Of a stretch of DNA of 64,000 bases, positions 35,403 through 45,618 are shown piece by piece; the stretch's first letter is position 1; the number at the start of each line of letters is the position of its first letter. The notes below the pieces were generated by a model. That model was not told the origin of the DNA. It did not search any database and saw nothing but the letters and a program-made list of their open reading frames with translations. Position numbers and translations under genes: made by a program. Origin of the DNA: Lineus longissimus (Eukaryota > Nemertea > Pilidiophora > Heteronemertea > Lineidae). The stretch lies in the NCBI RefSeq assembly GCF_910592395.1, contig NC_088316.1:10108001-10172000 (forward strand), in the 5' to 3' direction.

Positions 35403-35885
35403 GCTGAGATACAGCGCAAAATATCTCGACTTCATGAAAGTGTACGGTGTTTAGCGATACTTCTGTACACTGGTTTAGCAATGTAACGCATTGAAAGAGT
35501 ACGCGCGGATTGTATAGTTCAACGATAAAAAAATTATTTATCGCATTTCACTCGGAATTTGGCCCTGACGGTCATATTTCCTAATCTAAAATGTAGCCTT
35601 ACTACCAGTAGTTGATCTTTGATGCCTTCGTGGCACAGGAATTTCCTTTAATTAGGCTTATATTTTACTCTATTTCAGGAGCAATGTTTATTTTGTAATT
35701 TTTGTGAGAAAACGTTGACGGAGATGCGCAGTCTCGTCGAGCACTGTCTCATACACCATCATGGAGAGTGCACTTTATCCCTGTGGGTCTGGTTGCACAC
35801 CGTACGCTTGTAAGGTATTCTGGCGAGTTTATATATTGATTCAGGATTGACGATCCATTGCTCAACTTGACAAAACAACCGTGTT
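35403..35885 (-). pseudogene. Zinc-finger-bearing dispersed repeat, copy 2
   Basis: Diverged match to 12585-13035 in the same orientation, from GATACAGCGCAAAATAT to GATCCATTGCTCAA. The segment equivalent to the C2H2 finger is too decayed to retain the Cys/His pairs. It fills almost exactly the gap between two inverted MITEs. Confidence 0.65.
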
Positions 35886-35928
35886 ATCGTGATTCCATCT
35901 GATTATTGCCGTGTCTGTTATACATGTA

Positions 35929-36251
35929 CTCTAAAACCTCGAATGCAAGGAATGGGGCTCCGCCAAAAATCATTACAATGGTTTGAATGGGAATGGGCCA
36001 ATAAGTCAGCTATTATTCTCTTATCAATGGCATGGGCCAATGGAGTCGCATGTGTTATAATCACGCTCTGATCTTGGCTGACATTGACAGTGAAACGAAA
36101 TTAACACGACTGGTTGTAGTAGGCCCATTTCGTTTAATAAAAGAGACCCCATTGTGTCGTTTCTTTAGAATTGATATTGAGGTTTTTGACTCTCTCATCC
36201 ATTGTAATGAATGGGGGCGGAGCCTCATTCCTTGTATTCGAGGTTTTAGAG
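35929..36251. mobile_element. CTCTAAAACC MITE, copy 2 (323 bp), inverted interior
   Basis: It has the same TIRs as 34975-35385 and TA on both sides (35927-35928, 36252-36253). Its interior (for example GAGTCGCATGTGTTATAATC) is the reverse complement of copy 1. Both copies are followed by TATGC. Confidence 0.8.
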
Positions 36252-36530
36252 TATATGCGAGGTGTCGTCACAGGACGCTTTTCGCAGCCTTGCGAGTGTA
36301 ACGTTTCTGAGTGTTTCTGGTCAGTGTTTATCCCTCATTGTTTGGGAACGTTGATTGTACAAAAAGATATCTTAGAGTGAGATGTGATCTAAACATAGAT
36401 AACGGTTTGAAGGAATATATATGTTTTCCTGGCATTCATTTCTACAGATGTTTCCATGCTGAGTAGATGGTGCTCATTATTGATGTTATCATATCTTTAT
36501 TGTTCACGTACTTTGTATTGTTGTTGACTC

Positions 36531-37320
36531 ATGTCCCCTTCTCAGGATCAAATGCGACCAAGTGATATTGTACTGCACATGGGCACTGCTGAAATTCTGC
36601 CGTCCAAAAATTCTCGCAATCTAGGTTTTATCTTTGACAACACAATGACCTTTCATGATCAAATATCAAGTGTTGTATCCGCAGGTTATTTCCACTTACG
36701 CAAAATTGTCTCCATGAAAAAATATCTCCCTGCCGGACTTTTAGTTACCTTAACCCATGCTTTTATTACATCTAAATTGGACTTTTGCAATTCATTGTAC
36801 TTTGGTTAGCCAGATTATGAACTCAACCGCCTGACGAAAATTCAAAATCAAACTGCACGACTGGTTACCAACACCAAGAGAAGAGACCATATAACTCCTG
36901 TCCTCCGTCAATTTCACTGGCTATACCAGTTCATGCTGGAACTCAACTCAACTTTTAACCTTTTCTTACATAGCTGTGTTTGGCTGTGGCCCTGCCTATC
37001 TTCGGCTGCCGCTTCTTTCGACCCAGAGAACAACCAGGGCAGGAGCGGCACCGAGACTTACTCAATGTTAGTCAAAGAAGAAGACAGCTGGAGATAGGGC
37101 ATATAGTGTCAGCGCTCCACAGCTCTGGAACAAATTGCAAGAAACAAATAAATTGTCCAAAACATTGGCACCTTTTTAACCTATATTTCCACTAGATAGT
37201 GTTTTATTCAATGTGTTTTATGGTTAAATTGTTTTATATCTATGTATGTATTGTAAAGCGCCGCTGACAATTTGATTTAAAGCGGCGCTATATAAATTCT
37301 TTTTTATTATTATAATATTA
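36531..37320 (+). pseudogene. CR1/L2-type LINE, 3' fragment
   Basis: The first frame reads SKNSRNLGFIFDNTMTFHDQ, LRKIVSMKKYLP and FITSKLDFCNSLYFG. After a stop it continues in frame with ELNRLTKIQNQTARLVTNTK and RRDHITPVLRQFHWL, and in another frame DRAYSVSAPQLWNKLQETNK. This is the post-RT C-terminus of CR1/L2/Rex-type LINEs (LDYCNSLLYG, HITPVL..LHWLP, APxLWNxLP). The 3' end has AAGCGCCGCTGACAATTTG and GGCGCTATATAAATTC before an A/T-rich tail. Only the 3' part is present. Confidence 0.85.
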
Positions 37321-37619
37321 TTGAGACTCCTCATTGTCTATGTTTAGAGTGTAATAAACTATTCAATTCAATTCAATTTAGGACTGGATTTGTTGTCACT
37401 GTACCTAGTTTTATGGTTGACAAGATATCAGGTCATGTGTTGTAAATAAACACACGCGTGGTCCACGCTTTGTATTCCAATACCATATATACGTACATGT
37501 ATATGGTAAATTTGACTTGGTCTGTTATTGCCTCTTTGCCACAGATAGTTCCAAGGCATACAGTACATATCACACATATGTATCACTTTTTAGTATCTCT
37601 CTCTTTAGCGTTCGGTCTG

Positions 37620-37982
37620 CACTTGGAGGTGATTTTCTCCAGGGAGTATTCCTCCCCCAAGGCGGGCTGAGCGTACTTTTTTGCGAGCCACTACGGTTAT
37701 GCGCCAATAGGGTTTATTGGCCTTGTGACTCCGACTTCGGCAAGGCCAAGTGACTCGGACCAGGAGTCAACGCTAGCCATTCATGTTTACCCACTTGGTG
37801 GGGTCTAACCGTAGACAACAGATACAAGGAACCTCCCGGTTGTAGTCTCATTCGAAGGACTGTGAAGGGCCAGGGAAATCTAAGCCGGTTCATCCAGAAA
37901 TACGATCCTTGGTTCTCCCCGGGATCGAACCAGGGCCTTTTACGTTGTAGCCAGCACTAGCCATTAGGCTATGAAGCTCCTT
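37620..37982 (-). mobile_element. tRNA-derived SINE, copy 2 (different family)
   Basis: On the minus strand 37982-37905 is tRNA-like: A box in CATAGCCTAATGGCTAGTGC and B box in CTGGTTCGATCCCGG. A long body of roughly 280 bases follows, with no recognised tail. The extent of the body is approximate. Confidence 0.65.
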
Positions 37983-37984
37983 CC

Positions 37985-38665
37985 TTTTTACTATGATTAT
38001 CAAGATTTCAATGAGATACATGCATATCGTCTTTCTTAGTTAAAGTCAGTGCTTTTGGACAAGTCAAGATTTCGAGTATCAGGTTAGTTTAGAATACCAG
38101 GACTTAGAAGGGCGTGAAATTCCAAGGAACGCATGCAATCAGAGGGAGAGCGAGATCCCAGTTCGAGCATCTTGTCATCAAGGTCTCCGGTTGCATTCCC
38201 CTCTTGATTGTCTTATCTTCATTATTATCAGTCCATTCTTTAAGCACGTACCAATTTTTTATGCCAAAAAATTGTAAAAATGTACAGGAAAATGTATAGT
38301 GTACATAAAATTTGACTCCCCTGCTCCTGCCTATAGTCCCCCCTTGACAGAAGAATGACCAAAAAACGGGAAAGCCCAAGTTAAACAACCACCCACGTGC
38401 ATTTGTTGACATTTGAGCTGCGCGCACGTGTGTTTATTTACCATTTATTTCCCGCGAAACCTCAAATATCACATGACCTGCAATTATGTATCGAAAATAA
38501 CATCAACCTAGTTTTGCACACCTCATACATGTCATACGTGTAGAGAAAAAAACCAGTGTGATCTGATATGTTATAGCATAATCATCAGGTGCGCAACGAA
38601 GTGTTTTCTTTGAATGAGATATGCGTTGGTGGTCATGTCAGTTATGAGCAAACCTATACGTACCA
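37985..38665. other. Intergenic, no gene seen
   Basis: Two opposed open frames (38104-38427, 38114-38299) are not supported by any motif. Confidence 0.35.
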
Positions 38666-38667
38666 TC

Positions 38668-39565
38668 GTCATATCCCATCCTGAGGAAATCCGGGCTTCT
38701 CTGGCCCTGCACACAACCCCCCCCCCCCCGAGACATTCGCCCTCATTTGGTAAAGTACAGGCATACATCACCTTTATGCAAGTATCAATTCGTGTCTTGT
38801 ACCCCCCCCCCCCCCCCCCCCTCCTCAAGGGTACGACACCTTATCACCCTATAACGACATCTTAAGGCTCAAGCATCACCCTTTTTTCACCAATGCTACT
38901 TTTTCTTTCGTCAAGACATCACCATCAACAATATATCAGTTATCACCGTCATATAAAGTAACCGAACTAATTTTACTGGGTAAGGCTGTATGTTCGACAA
39001 GACATCAACACATTAGCATCCTTATTCTTTCCAGCTTCGCCAAATTTTCACTAAAGGAAAAATAAATACTACTCAAGCATCGGCAAAGATTAGTGGTGAT
39101 AGCTTAACTACCCTTGAGGAGGGGGGGGGGGGGGTACAAGAAACGAATTGATACTTGCATTAAGTCAGCACCAAGATAACCTCGGTTCTAATACCGTACT
39201 TCTGTGATTCGTATGAATGAAAACCGCACTCAGAACTCTTAGAATCGAGGCTGCAGTGCGCACCTAGTTGTCGGCATGATCAAATGCGAGTCAGTCATTC
39301 TCCAAAGCAGCCATAACATTCAAGCATAGTGTAGGACTACTATCTCAACTATCCACTGCGCCAGAGAATGAATGTGAGTTTGGATAGCGTTTTGGAAATT
39401 CCTAGACTCAAATGTAAGCGACGCTCTGATTGGGCGCACTTACTTCTGCGCTGGCTATTTCACCAAATGAGGGCGAATGTCTCAGCCGTTTGTGTGCAGG
39501 GCCGGAGAAGCGAACATTAACCCCTGATTTCCTCAGGATGTCATATCCGGGACATACCGGCAGAT
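38668..39565. repeat. Interrupted inverted repeat with poly-C tracts
   Basis: The left arm at about 38668-38830 contains CATCCTGAGGAAATC, GAGACATTCGCCCTCATTTG, GCAAGTATCAATTCG and a run of 21-22 C. Its reverse complement appears in two blocks, 39455-39560 and 39110-39163, separated by about 290 unrelated bases. The G run in the right arm is shorter. No target duplication was determined. Confidence 0.75.
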
Positions 39566-40090
39566 TGGCTTATTATAAACCGCGAGGTGAGAAATCGCTA
39601 AATCGCGAGATGAGTAATCATTATTTTCTGCCACAACATTTTCTACTTCCCTGGACAATGACAATCACCATTTCTGATGCTGCTGTCCACTTCTCCATTC
39701 AATGATAGTAGGGCCGAAGACAATACAAAGGCTTCATGCAACTGCATGTTCATCTTGACCACTAAGGTTTTTGCAACTTATCAAGATATATTGTGAGTGT
39801 AATACCACGAGGTTCAGGATGCTGCGTGTATCAAGATTATTTTCCTGTTACGCCTGGCGGCACAAGTCACCGTACATATGACTGACCGATAACACTGGGC
39901 ATGCACCTGGTGAACGTATGGTCATCCCTAAAAATAGCACGGGATAGTCTGACCATCGAAACTAGGCTATAAATTAGCTTAAATTCCACACACCGCACAG
40001 CAGAGTCTATTTCAATGGGCCAATCAAAACAAGGATAGCTCCCTAATACAGCCTCGGTCCAATGAATGTTCGCCTTTTCAGGTTCCATGT
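39566..40090. other. Intergenic, no gene seen
   Basis: No motif-bearing open frame and no recognised repeat. Confidence 0.35.
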
Positions 40091-40094
40091 GTAT

Positions 40095-40691
40095 TGCTAC
40101 TTGTTCAAATGTAAATGTCCGAGGTATTTTGTGAAGGGGTAGCTCTGACGATTATTTGACGAAAATACCAGTTTCTTATGTGCACTTACGCGGTGAGCAG
40201 GCCCCGCATGCTGTTTATAGCTCAACATGATGTTGACAAAGACTGGTTCCTGTGAGATTGCACATGTTCTCAAGGTAAAATTTCGAGGGCAAAAAACTCA
40301 AACAAAAGCCGCAACGACAGCCTATTTCTAAATAAAAGATTGAAAGAGTTGTCATTTGGCATGATGAATGGATGTGTATGAAATTTTTTTTCACCATCGT
40401 TGTTAATCTTGAAGTTACAAGGCACAAAGGTGAAATCTTTCAAATTTGTGTTGACATACATGTTGTCTCATGCATTATGCTGCATGAGTCTATGTATGAC
40501 TGAATGTCGAGACGACATTGTAGCTTGGCCAGATGTATTCTAGAAGTGACAAGCTATTCAGAAATGTATAGGTTTGTATGAGAGTGAGATACTGTCAGGT
40601 CTACAGCCGCTAGAACAGGGGTATGCATGAAATGACGTTGCGTCATTTTTGGAGGCAGGTAGGCATGGCCTCCGCACCGGCTAATGAGACC
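40095..40691 (-). mobile_element. Harbinger-like TIR element, truncated copy 2
   Basis: Reverse complement of much of 29407-30122. Its upper end carries GGTCTCATTAGCCGGTG read on the minus strand. The other terminus is missing, so no target duplication can be read. Confidence 0.75.
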
Positions 40692-41166
40692 TGTGGCGCA
40701 TCATGGTACTCTCAACGAGGTTGGTATCTCGCGATTTCGCATTTCGCATAAGCTCGGCAGATTCACACGCGGGGAATCCCCGTATGGAATTACGTGGAAA
40801 TACATGAAATATGGTTTTCCTGGTTGGATTCTGATGTCTCTTCAGTTTGACGCCTTCTTAACTCATAAGGCATCAGTCCTTCAAAAGGTGTTTGCATCAT
40901 AGTTGATGTATTGCTGGGTTATCCTTCTACTCCATTCCGGTATCTTGTTAAAACCGACGTATTTCGCTTGAGATCGGATTCGAAGTGAAAGTGAGTATGA
41001 AGTACTTTCTCTTTCTCATATAAACTTGTACAGGAGCAATATGAGATTTAATTGTTGCGAGAGTTCCAAAAGGTTTGAGGTGACTGAGGTGTAGAGGTAC
41101 CCCAGCCGACCAAATAAACCCAATTCTTAACCCTCTGGCTCTCAAGGCCAATGTATTGTAACATTA
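40692..41166. other. Intergenic, no gene seen
   Basis: Short open frames at 40684-40902 and 40948-41151 without features. Confidence 0.35.
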
Positions 41167-41698
41167 TGGGTGATTTCAAAGTTTGTTTTGGTTTTAGTGT
41201 TGGGTGTTAGTGTCAGTTTTATTCTTAATTTCTACCCCTAAAAACCTATGTCTGGATAAGACCAATTCGAGGTTTTAGTTTAACACCAACACCTGGTTTT
41301 ATCTAAACACCTAAAACCTGGGCTGAAACTAAGAAGAAGTTTTATTCTGCAGGTAAAACTAACACCAAGATGGGCAGAGATAAAACCTTGGAAAAACCAA
41401 ACATGCATTTGAAATAGGATAATGCTAAATCTGAGTGTCAAAACTAACACCAGAACAGATTTCATTTCTGGTGTTGTGGAGAGTTTTAGTTTACTTTTAG
41501 TCCCGGTGTTAGTTTTTGACACTAAAACCATCCCTTAGTTTTAAGCTAAAACCGGACATAATGCTAAAACCAACAAACACCAACTCTGAAATAGGATGAG
41601 ACTAAAACCCGCTTCATTTCAATGCCGGCTTAATCAAGGGTTTTAGTGTTCCATTTAGTTTTAAAACTAAATCTAAAAACTGACTTTGAAATCACCCA
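41167..41698. mobile_element. GGTTTTAG-rich TIR element, copy 2
   Basis: 532 bp with the same TGGGTGATTTCAAAG termini as 17308-18323. It is nearly identical over shared parts but lacks the middle segment that in copy 1 contains the Harbinger-like MITE. Confidence 0.85.
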
Positions 41699-42018
41699 AT
41701 GGCCCTTGGCCATTTGATTGTAAAGCTGATTACCTGGCTATCAATTGGCGTTGTTTCTGGGTATCGATTGGGTAAGAGGTAATCGGTGATCAATAATAAT
41801 CAATATTTTTTTGATTGATTTTGCTCTAATTGATTGATTTTTCTGATTTGAACAAGTATATGGAACTGTAATTGATGCAGTTACAACCTGTTAATGACCA
41901 GCGTAACTTGATTGATAACCTTTGACTATTGTCTATTACTGATTGATCGAATATCAGAATATTAATGTATATGCTAATCAGTTGGTGTACTGTGAATTCT
42001 ATCCCAATGCATCAGTAA

Positions 42019-42083
42019 AGGGACGATAGATCGTCCCTACAAGGTATACGCGAGACAAAAGATAGGGACGATCTATCGTCCCT
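42019..42083. repeat. Pair of inverted 20-base near-palindromes
   Basis: AGGGACGATAGATCGTCCCT at 42019-42038 and its exact reverse complement at 42064-42083, with a 25-base spacer. Each unit is itself almost self-complementary, so several alternative hairpins are possible. Confidence 0.85.
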
Positions 42084-42143
42084 TCTAGGGAGGCAAGGGG
42101 TTAAGTTAATCTAATGTGGGAGTAAATAAGGGGTGCTACTGTA

Positions 42144-44669
42144 ATAGACCCTGTGCGTTAATAATTGTACAGGGGGGCACATCTTCACTATATAAGCCTC
42201 TCAGGATGCCACTAAGGGTCCGACCCACTTTAAGCCAATATGTTAGCCTCCATGTAGGCTGGTGCTTGATCTTTTAAAGACTGATACTCTGTATTGATTA
42301 TGAGTGCTCCAACAACAAGTTTAAAATTCAAAAATGTGTAATTACCATTTGTTTAAAGTGAATAATTCATCGAAACAGCAACACAAGTACTTAATTTTAC
42401 ATCAGTACATTAAGGATATTCATGCAAACACAAAAATGTATAGAAACATGGTTATTGATTGAATAAAGCGGATTTTTATTTAGATTAATCGTAAGGCTGA
42501 CCCTAATTAGCGTATTATTATTGCCTCAACTACCCCCTTACTAATTCGCAATTCGACTAGTTAGAGGAATTACAATTAACTCATCTTTTAGAAACTCATG
42601 AAGTGATACCTGTGCTATCTATTTCAATCATAAATTTGTCAAAAATAGGTTAAAAAATATTTTTTAAGGGTGATCTTATAAAAAACAACGTTTTCCACGG
42701 ACAATTCGGCTGAATAAAGATATCATGTTGCATTGATACTCATTAAAATACAAAATCTGAAGTAAGAATATGTTCACTAAACCTAGATTATGAACAGTAT
42801 GAAATTTCTGAAGAATTACAGGATATACACCACTTTAAAATTTAGCCGAAATCAGCTAAAACATTATTGCTCAGTGAATTTTTCAAATTCTCAAACGGTG
42901 GGGAAATTAGAAAATCGGCAATGATGGTCTCTCATTTCATGCTATGGGCTATAACTGAAAAAAGTTTCAATAAGAAAATTTGATATTAATGGTCCGAACA
43001 ATCAACAAAGCAGTTTTTGGCTTTTTTTTAAATTCAAGAGGTGATATTTTTTAGTATTTGCATTTTTCATAAAAAATATGGTTAGTAATCCTGATATTTT
43101 TTCCCCTGTAAAGCACCAGCACTCTTCCATTACCCGTCAAAATATGGGATTCATATCTTTGTAATTTGGAAAGTTATTAGTTATCACTTAAAGTGGTGAA
43201 ATGCAAAAATTGAAACAATGGTCCATTATGGGGACCAACGAACTAAATAACTAGGCCAAAAAATCTGACTTATCTTTTGCTTCCATCGCAAACAGTCAAC
43301 AACGACTTTTTGATACGTCAATTTTAATGAAACTTATCAGATTGATACAAATTATTGAAAGACATGTAGATTTCTTAAAACATGACCAATTGATTTAATT
43401 CTACTTTTGTGATGAAGGGTACTATCTCCTCTTCAAGTTAATAGGATTTTTTGTAAGATGTCTTTAATGTTATTTATTGGCCGGTTACCATAGAAACCAA
43501 TAAACAGTGTTATACAGCCAAAACAGTTAATTTGGGGCTTTAAAAAATCCAGTTGCCTATTCACATGATTTTACTCCAAAAGTATGGAGACTGTTGCTGT
43601 GATGGATCCAAAAATTGTTTCATGTTGTTCCAATTTTATTTTCTAGACTTATATTGGCATATGAATGCCAAAATAGGGGTAAAGTCATTACAATTTGATT
43701 TTTGATATTTGTAAAATCTTATTCAATATCCTACACAGTACCTCATGATATATTTCGGGTAAAGTAGATTTTGCAGAAAAGAATGCTTTTTGTCGTGTTG
43801 AGTTAAGACTTATAAATTGCCAAAGTTATTGCAGTTTTTTGTATCCAAGCCGCAAAACATTTCTTTAACTGGGAAAACTAAGTCCCAACCACTATTGTGA
43901 CGTCATATAGGTAGGGTATTTCCCGAGGAACAGCCAGGGAACCCCGGCTGTTCCAAGTAACGTTCTGCCTCCTACTGGTTCAGGAGATCGAATTTGAAGA
44001 TTTGTACCCCCCTGTAATTGTAAACACTAGGACGCCATTTTTTCCGACCCGGAAGTGCCCGGCTCTTCATTTTTTGTCAATACGGCTGCAGAAAAACCTT
44101 TTTTTTAATGCTCCTTGCGAGTGATAAGCATTCCCACCGGCTTATCGTGTTGTATATTCATCACAATGTACGTGTAACATCCCAAAAGTGTACGAATCTT
44201 TACCTTGTAGAAGAAAATTGACATTAAGCGAAATATATTTTTAGCTGATGAGCAAAGACTGATCGCCATTTGCAATCAAGTGTGCACTGCAGGCTAATCC
44301 TTACCGTGCCCATATCAATACATGTATCAATCAATTATCAATTCATGAGGACCAACATTTTGGACTGCAGACATCACGTGATCGGTGATGGCGCTGAACT
44401 GTTTTCGTCCGCTAAAGTTTTGTTTCATTTAATGCCGATGTTCTTATCAAATATATTGTATTGGAAAATATGTGGCTGTTACAGGTATTCAGTGATAATT
44501 AGAGAACAGAATAAACTGATTGGAGTACTTAACACTAGTAAAGAGACACTAAAATTGCGTATTGATGAAAAATCAATACGTTTGCTGTGAAGCCGGGCAC
44601 TTCCATTTACTTCCAGGTCGGAAGAAAATGGCGTCCGAGTGATTACAATTATTAACGCATAGGGTCTAT
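42144..44669. mobile_element. TA-target TIR element, itself interrupted by a hAT-like element
   Basis: The termini are ATAGACCCTGTGCGTTAATA and TATTAACGCATAGGGTCTAT. TA stands on each side (42142-42143, 44670-44671). The matching uninterrupted target at 53253-53254 has a single TA (CAACTGTACCCCC read on the minus strand). Without the nested hAT-like element it is about 673 bp, with long arms that extend into GGACGCCATTTT and CGGAAGTGCCCGGC. No transposase is visible. The TA target suggests Tc1/mariner type. Confidence 0.85.
42170..44014. mobile_element. Non-autonomous hAT-like element, 1845 bp
   Basis: The ends are CAGGGGGGCACATCTTC and GAAGATTTGTACCCCCCTG, imperfect inverted repeats starting CAGGG as in hAT elements. 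The 8-base target duplication TAATTGTA stands on both sides (42162-42169, 44015-44022). Removing the element and one duplication restores an arm that matches the other arm of the host element. The interior is AT-rich and I see no transposase. Confidence 0.85.
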
Positions 44670-45108
44670 TACCCCCAAAATGGGATTTAATTGTTGTGAA
44701 AGTTCTGAAAATTCTTTTGCTATTTGATAGAGGACATCTCACTGATCCCAAATTCACTACATTTGCTTGAAACCGAATGTAAAGTGTAGAGTATGGTCAC
44801 CCAATTCAGAATCACCAACTTGAAATAAATTATATTGTGGGGAAGTGCCCGTAAGAAGGGGTTAAAGTGCTAATTAGTGCCAATTAGGTTTTTATTGTTG
44901 TGAAAGTTCCATCCAAAATTCTTCTGCTATTTGATAGAGGACATCTCACTGATCCCAAATCCACTACGTAAGAACATTTTTTTGGCAGGAAAAGCTACTT
45001 AAGAAGTACGCTAATTAGTGCTAATTAGGGATCTAATTGTTGTGAAGTTCCATCCTTCAAACCAAATGTAAAATGTAGAGTATGATCACGCGAGTCAGAA
45101 TAACCAAC

Positions 45109-45435
45109 TTAACCCTTTCGGGATGCTTGGTACGCAGGCATATTATGTATTTCCCACACTATTTCCGTATGATATGCTCCGCGTATTATGCTTTCAACAC
45201 AGTGATACACTATGTGTATGGTGCTGCCATCTCCTAATAGCTCATAAAACTAAAGCTAATGGTTTGGCGAATCTGTTCTGGTTTGCTAGGTTTGCCCCAG
45301 GATTTTGGCGCGAATTGCGGCGTGGCACGTGGTAGCAATAATGGCGAAAATATAGTCGTCCTCTTTTACGGCGGAGGAGCTGGCTGGTGCATTTATGACT
45401 GACTCTGGTGGGGAAAATGATTCCGACTGGGGATT
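45109..45435 (+). pseudogene. piggyBac-like 5' end and transposase start, truncated
   Basis: TTAA at 45109-45112 is followed by CCCTTTCGGGATGC, the kind of terminus seen in piggyBac elements. An ATG at 45341 opens MAKI and meets a TAG. A frame through it reads SSFTAEELAGAFMTDSGGEN and then DSDWG. This resembles the acidic N-terminus of some piggyBac transposases, but it is short and low in complexity. The sequence is cut at about 45436 by the A/T-rich tail of the CR1-like LINE. The remainder of the transposase and the other TTAA end were not found beyond the LINE. Confidence 0.45.
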
Positions 45436-45618
45436 ACATTTATTTATTTTATTTATTTATTGAAATTTTACTGTACATGTACATCCACGTATACAATAAT
45501 AGTGACGACAGAAACATGTACAGAGTGGTGTTGGCACAGGAAATGTCCTATGTTAGCCAGCACCACAAAGTATAAATAAATACAGTAGAAAAATAAATAT
45601 GGCATAAAATGTAGTGTA

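Larger units (their letters stand above)
42100..45108. repeat. Old dispersed repeat C, interrupted
   Basis: The outer sequence (42104-42143 then 44670-45108) matches the reverse complement of 52905-53290, and part of it matches 50831-51040. It is rich in GCTAATTAGTGCCAATTAGG-type units and GATAGAGGACATCTCACTGA. It was split at a TA by the TIR element at 42144-44669. Non-coding. Confidence 0.8.

Noticed and set aside
37905-37982. tRNA gene on the minus strand
   Set aside because: tRNA-like head of a SINE, with imperfect stems and a long non-tRNA body.
38571-38865. Open frames on both strands over the poly-C region
   Set aside because: Proline/glycine runs come from homopolymers inside an inverted repeat.
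44270-44590. 106-codon open frame as a possible transposase
   Set aside because: It lies in the interior of a 673 bp TIR element, is too short, and has no DDE-type motif.
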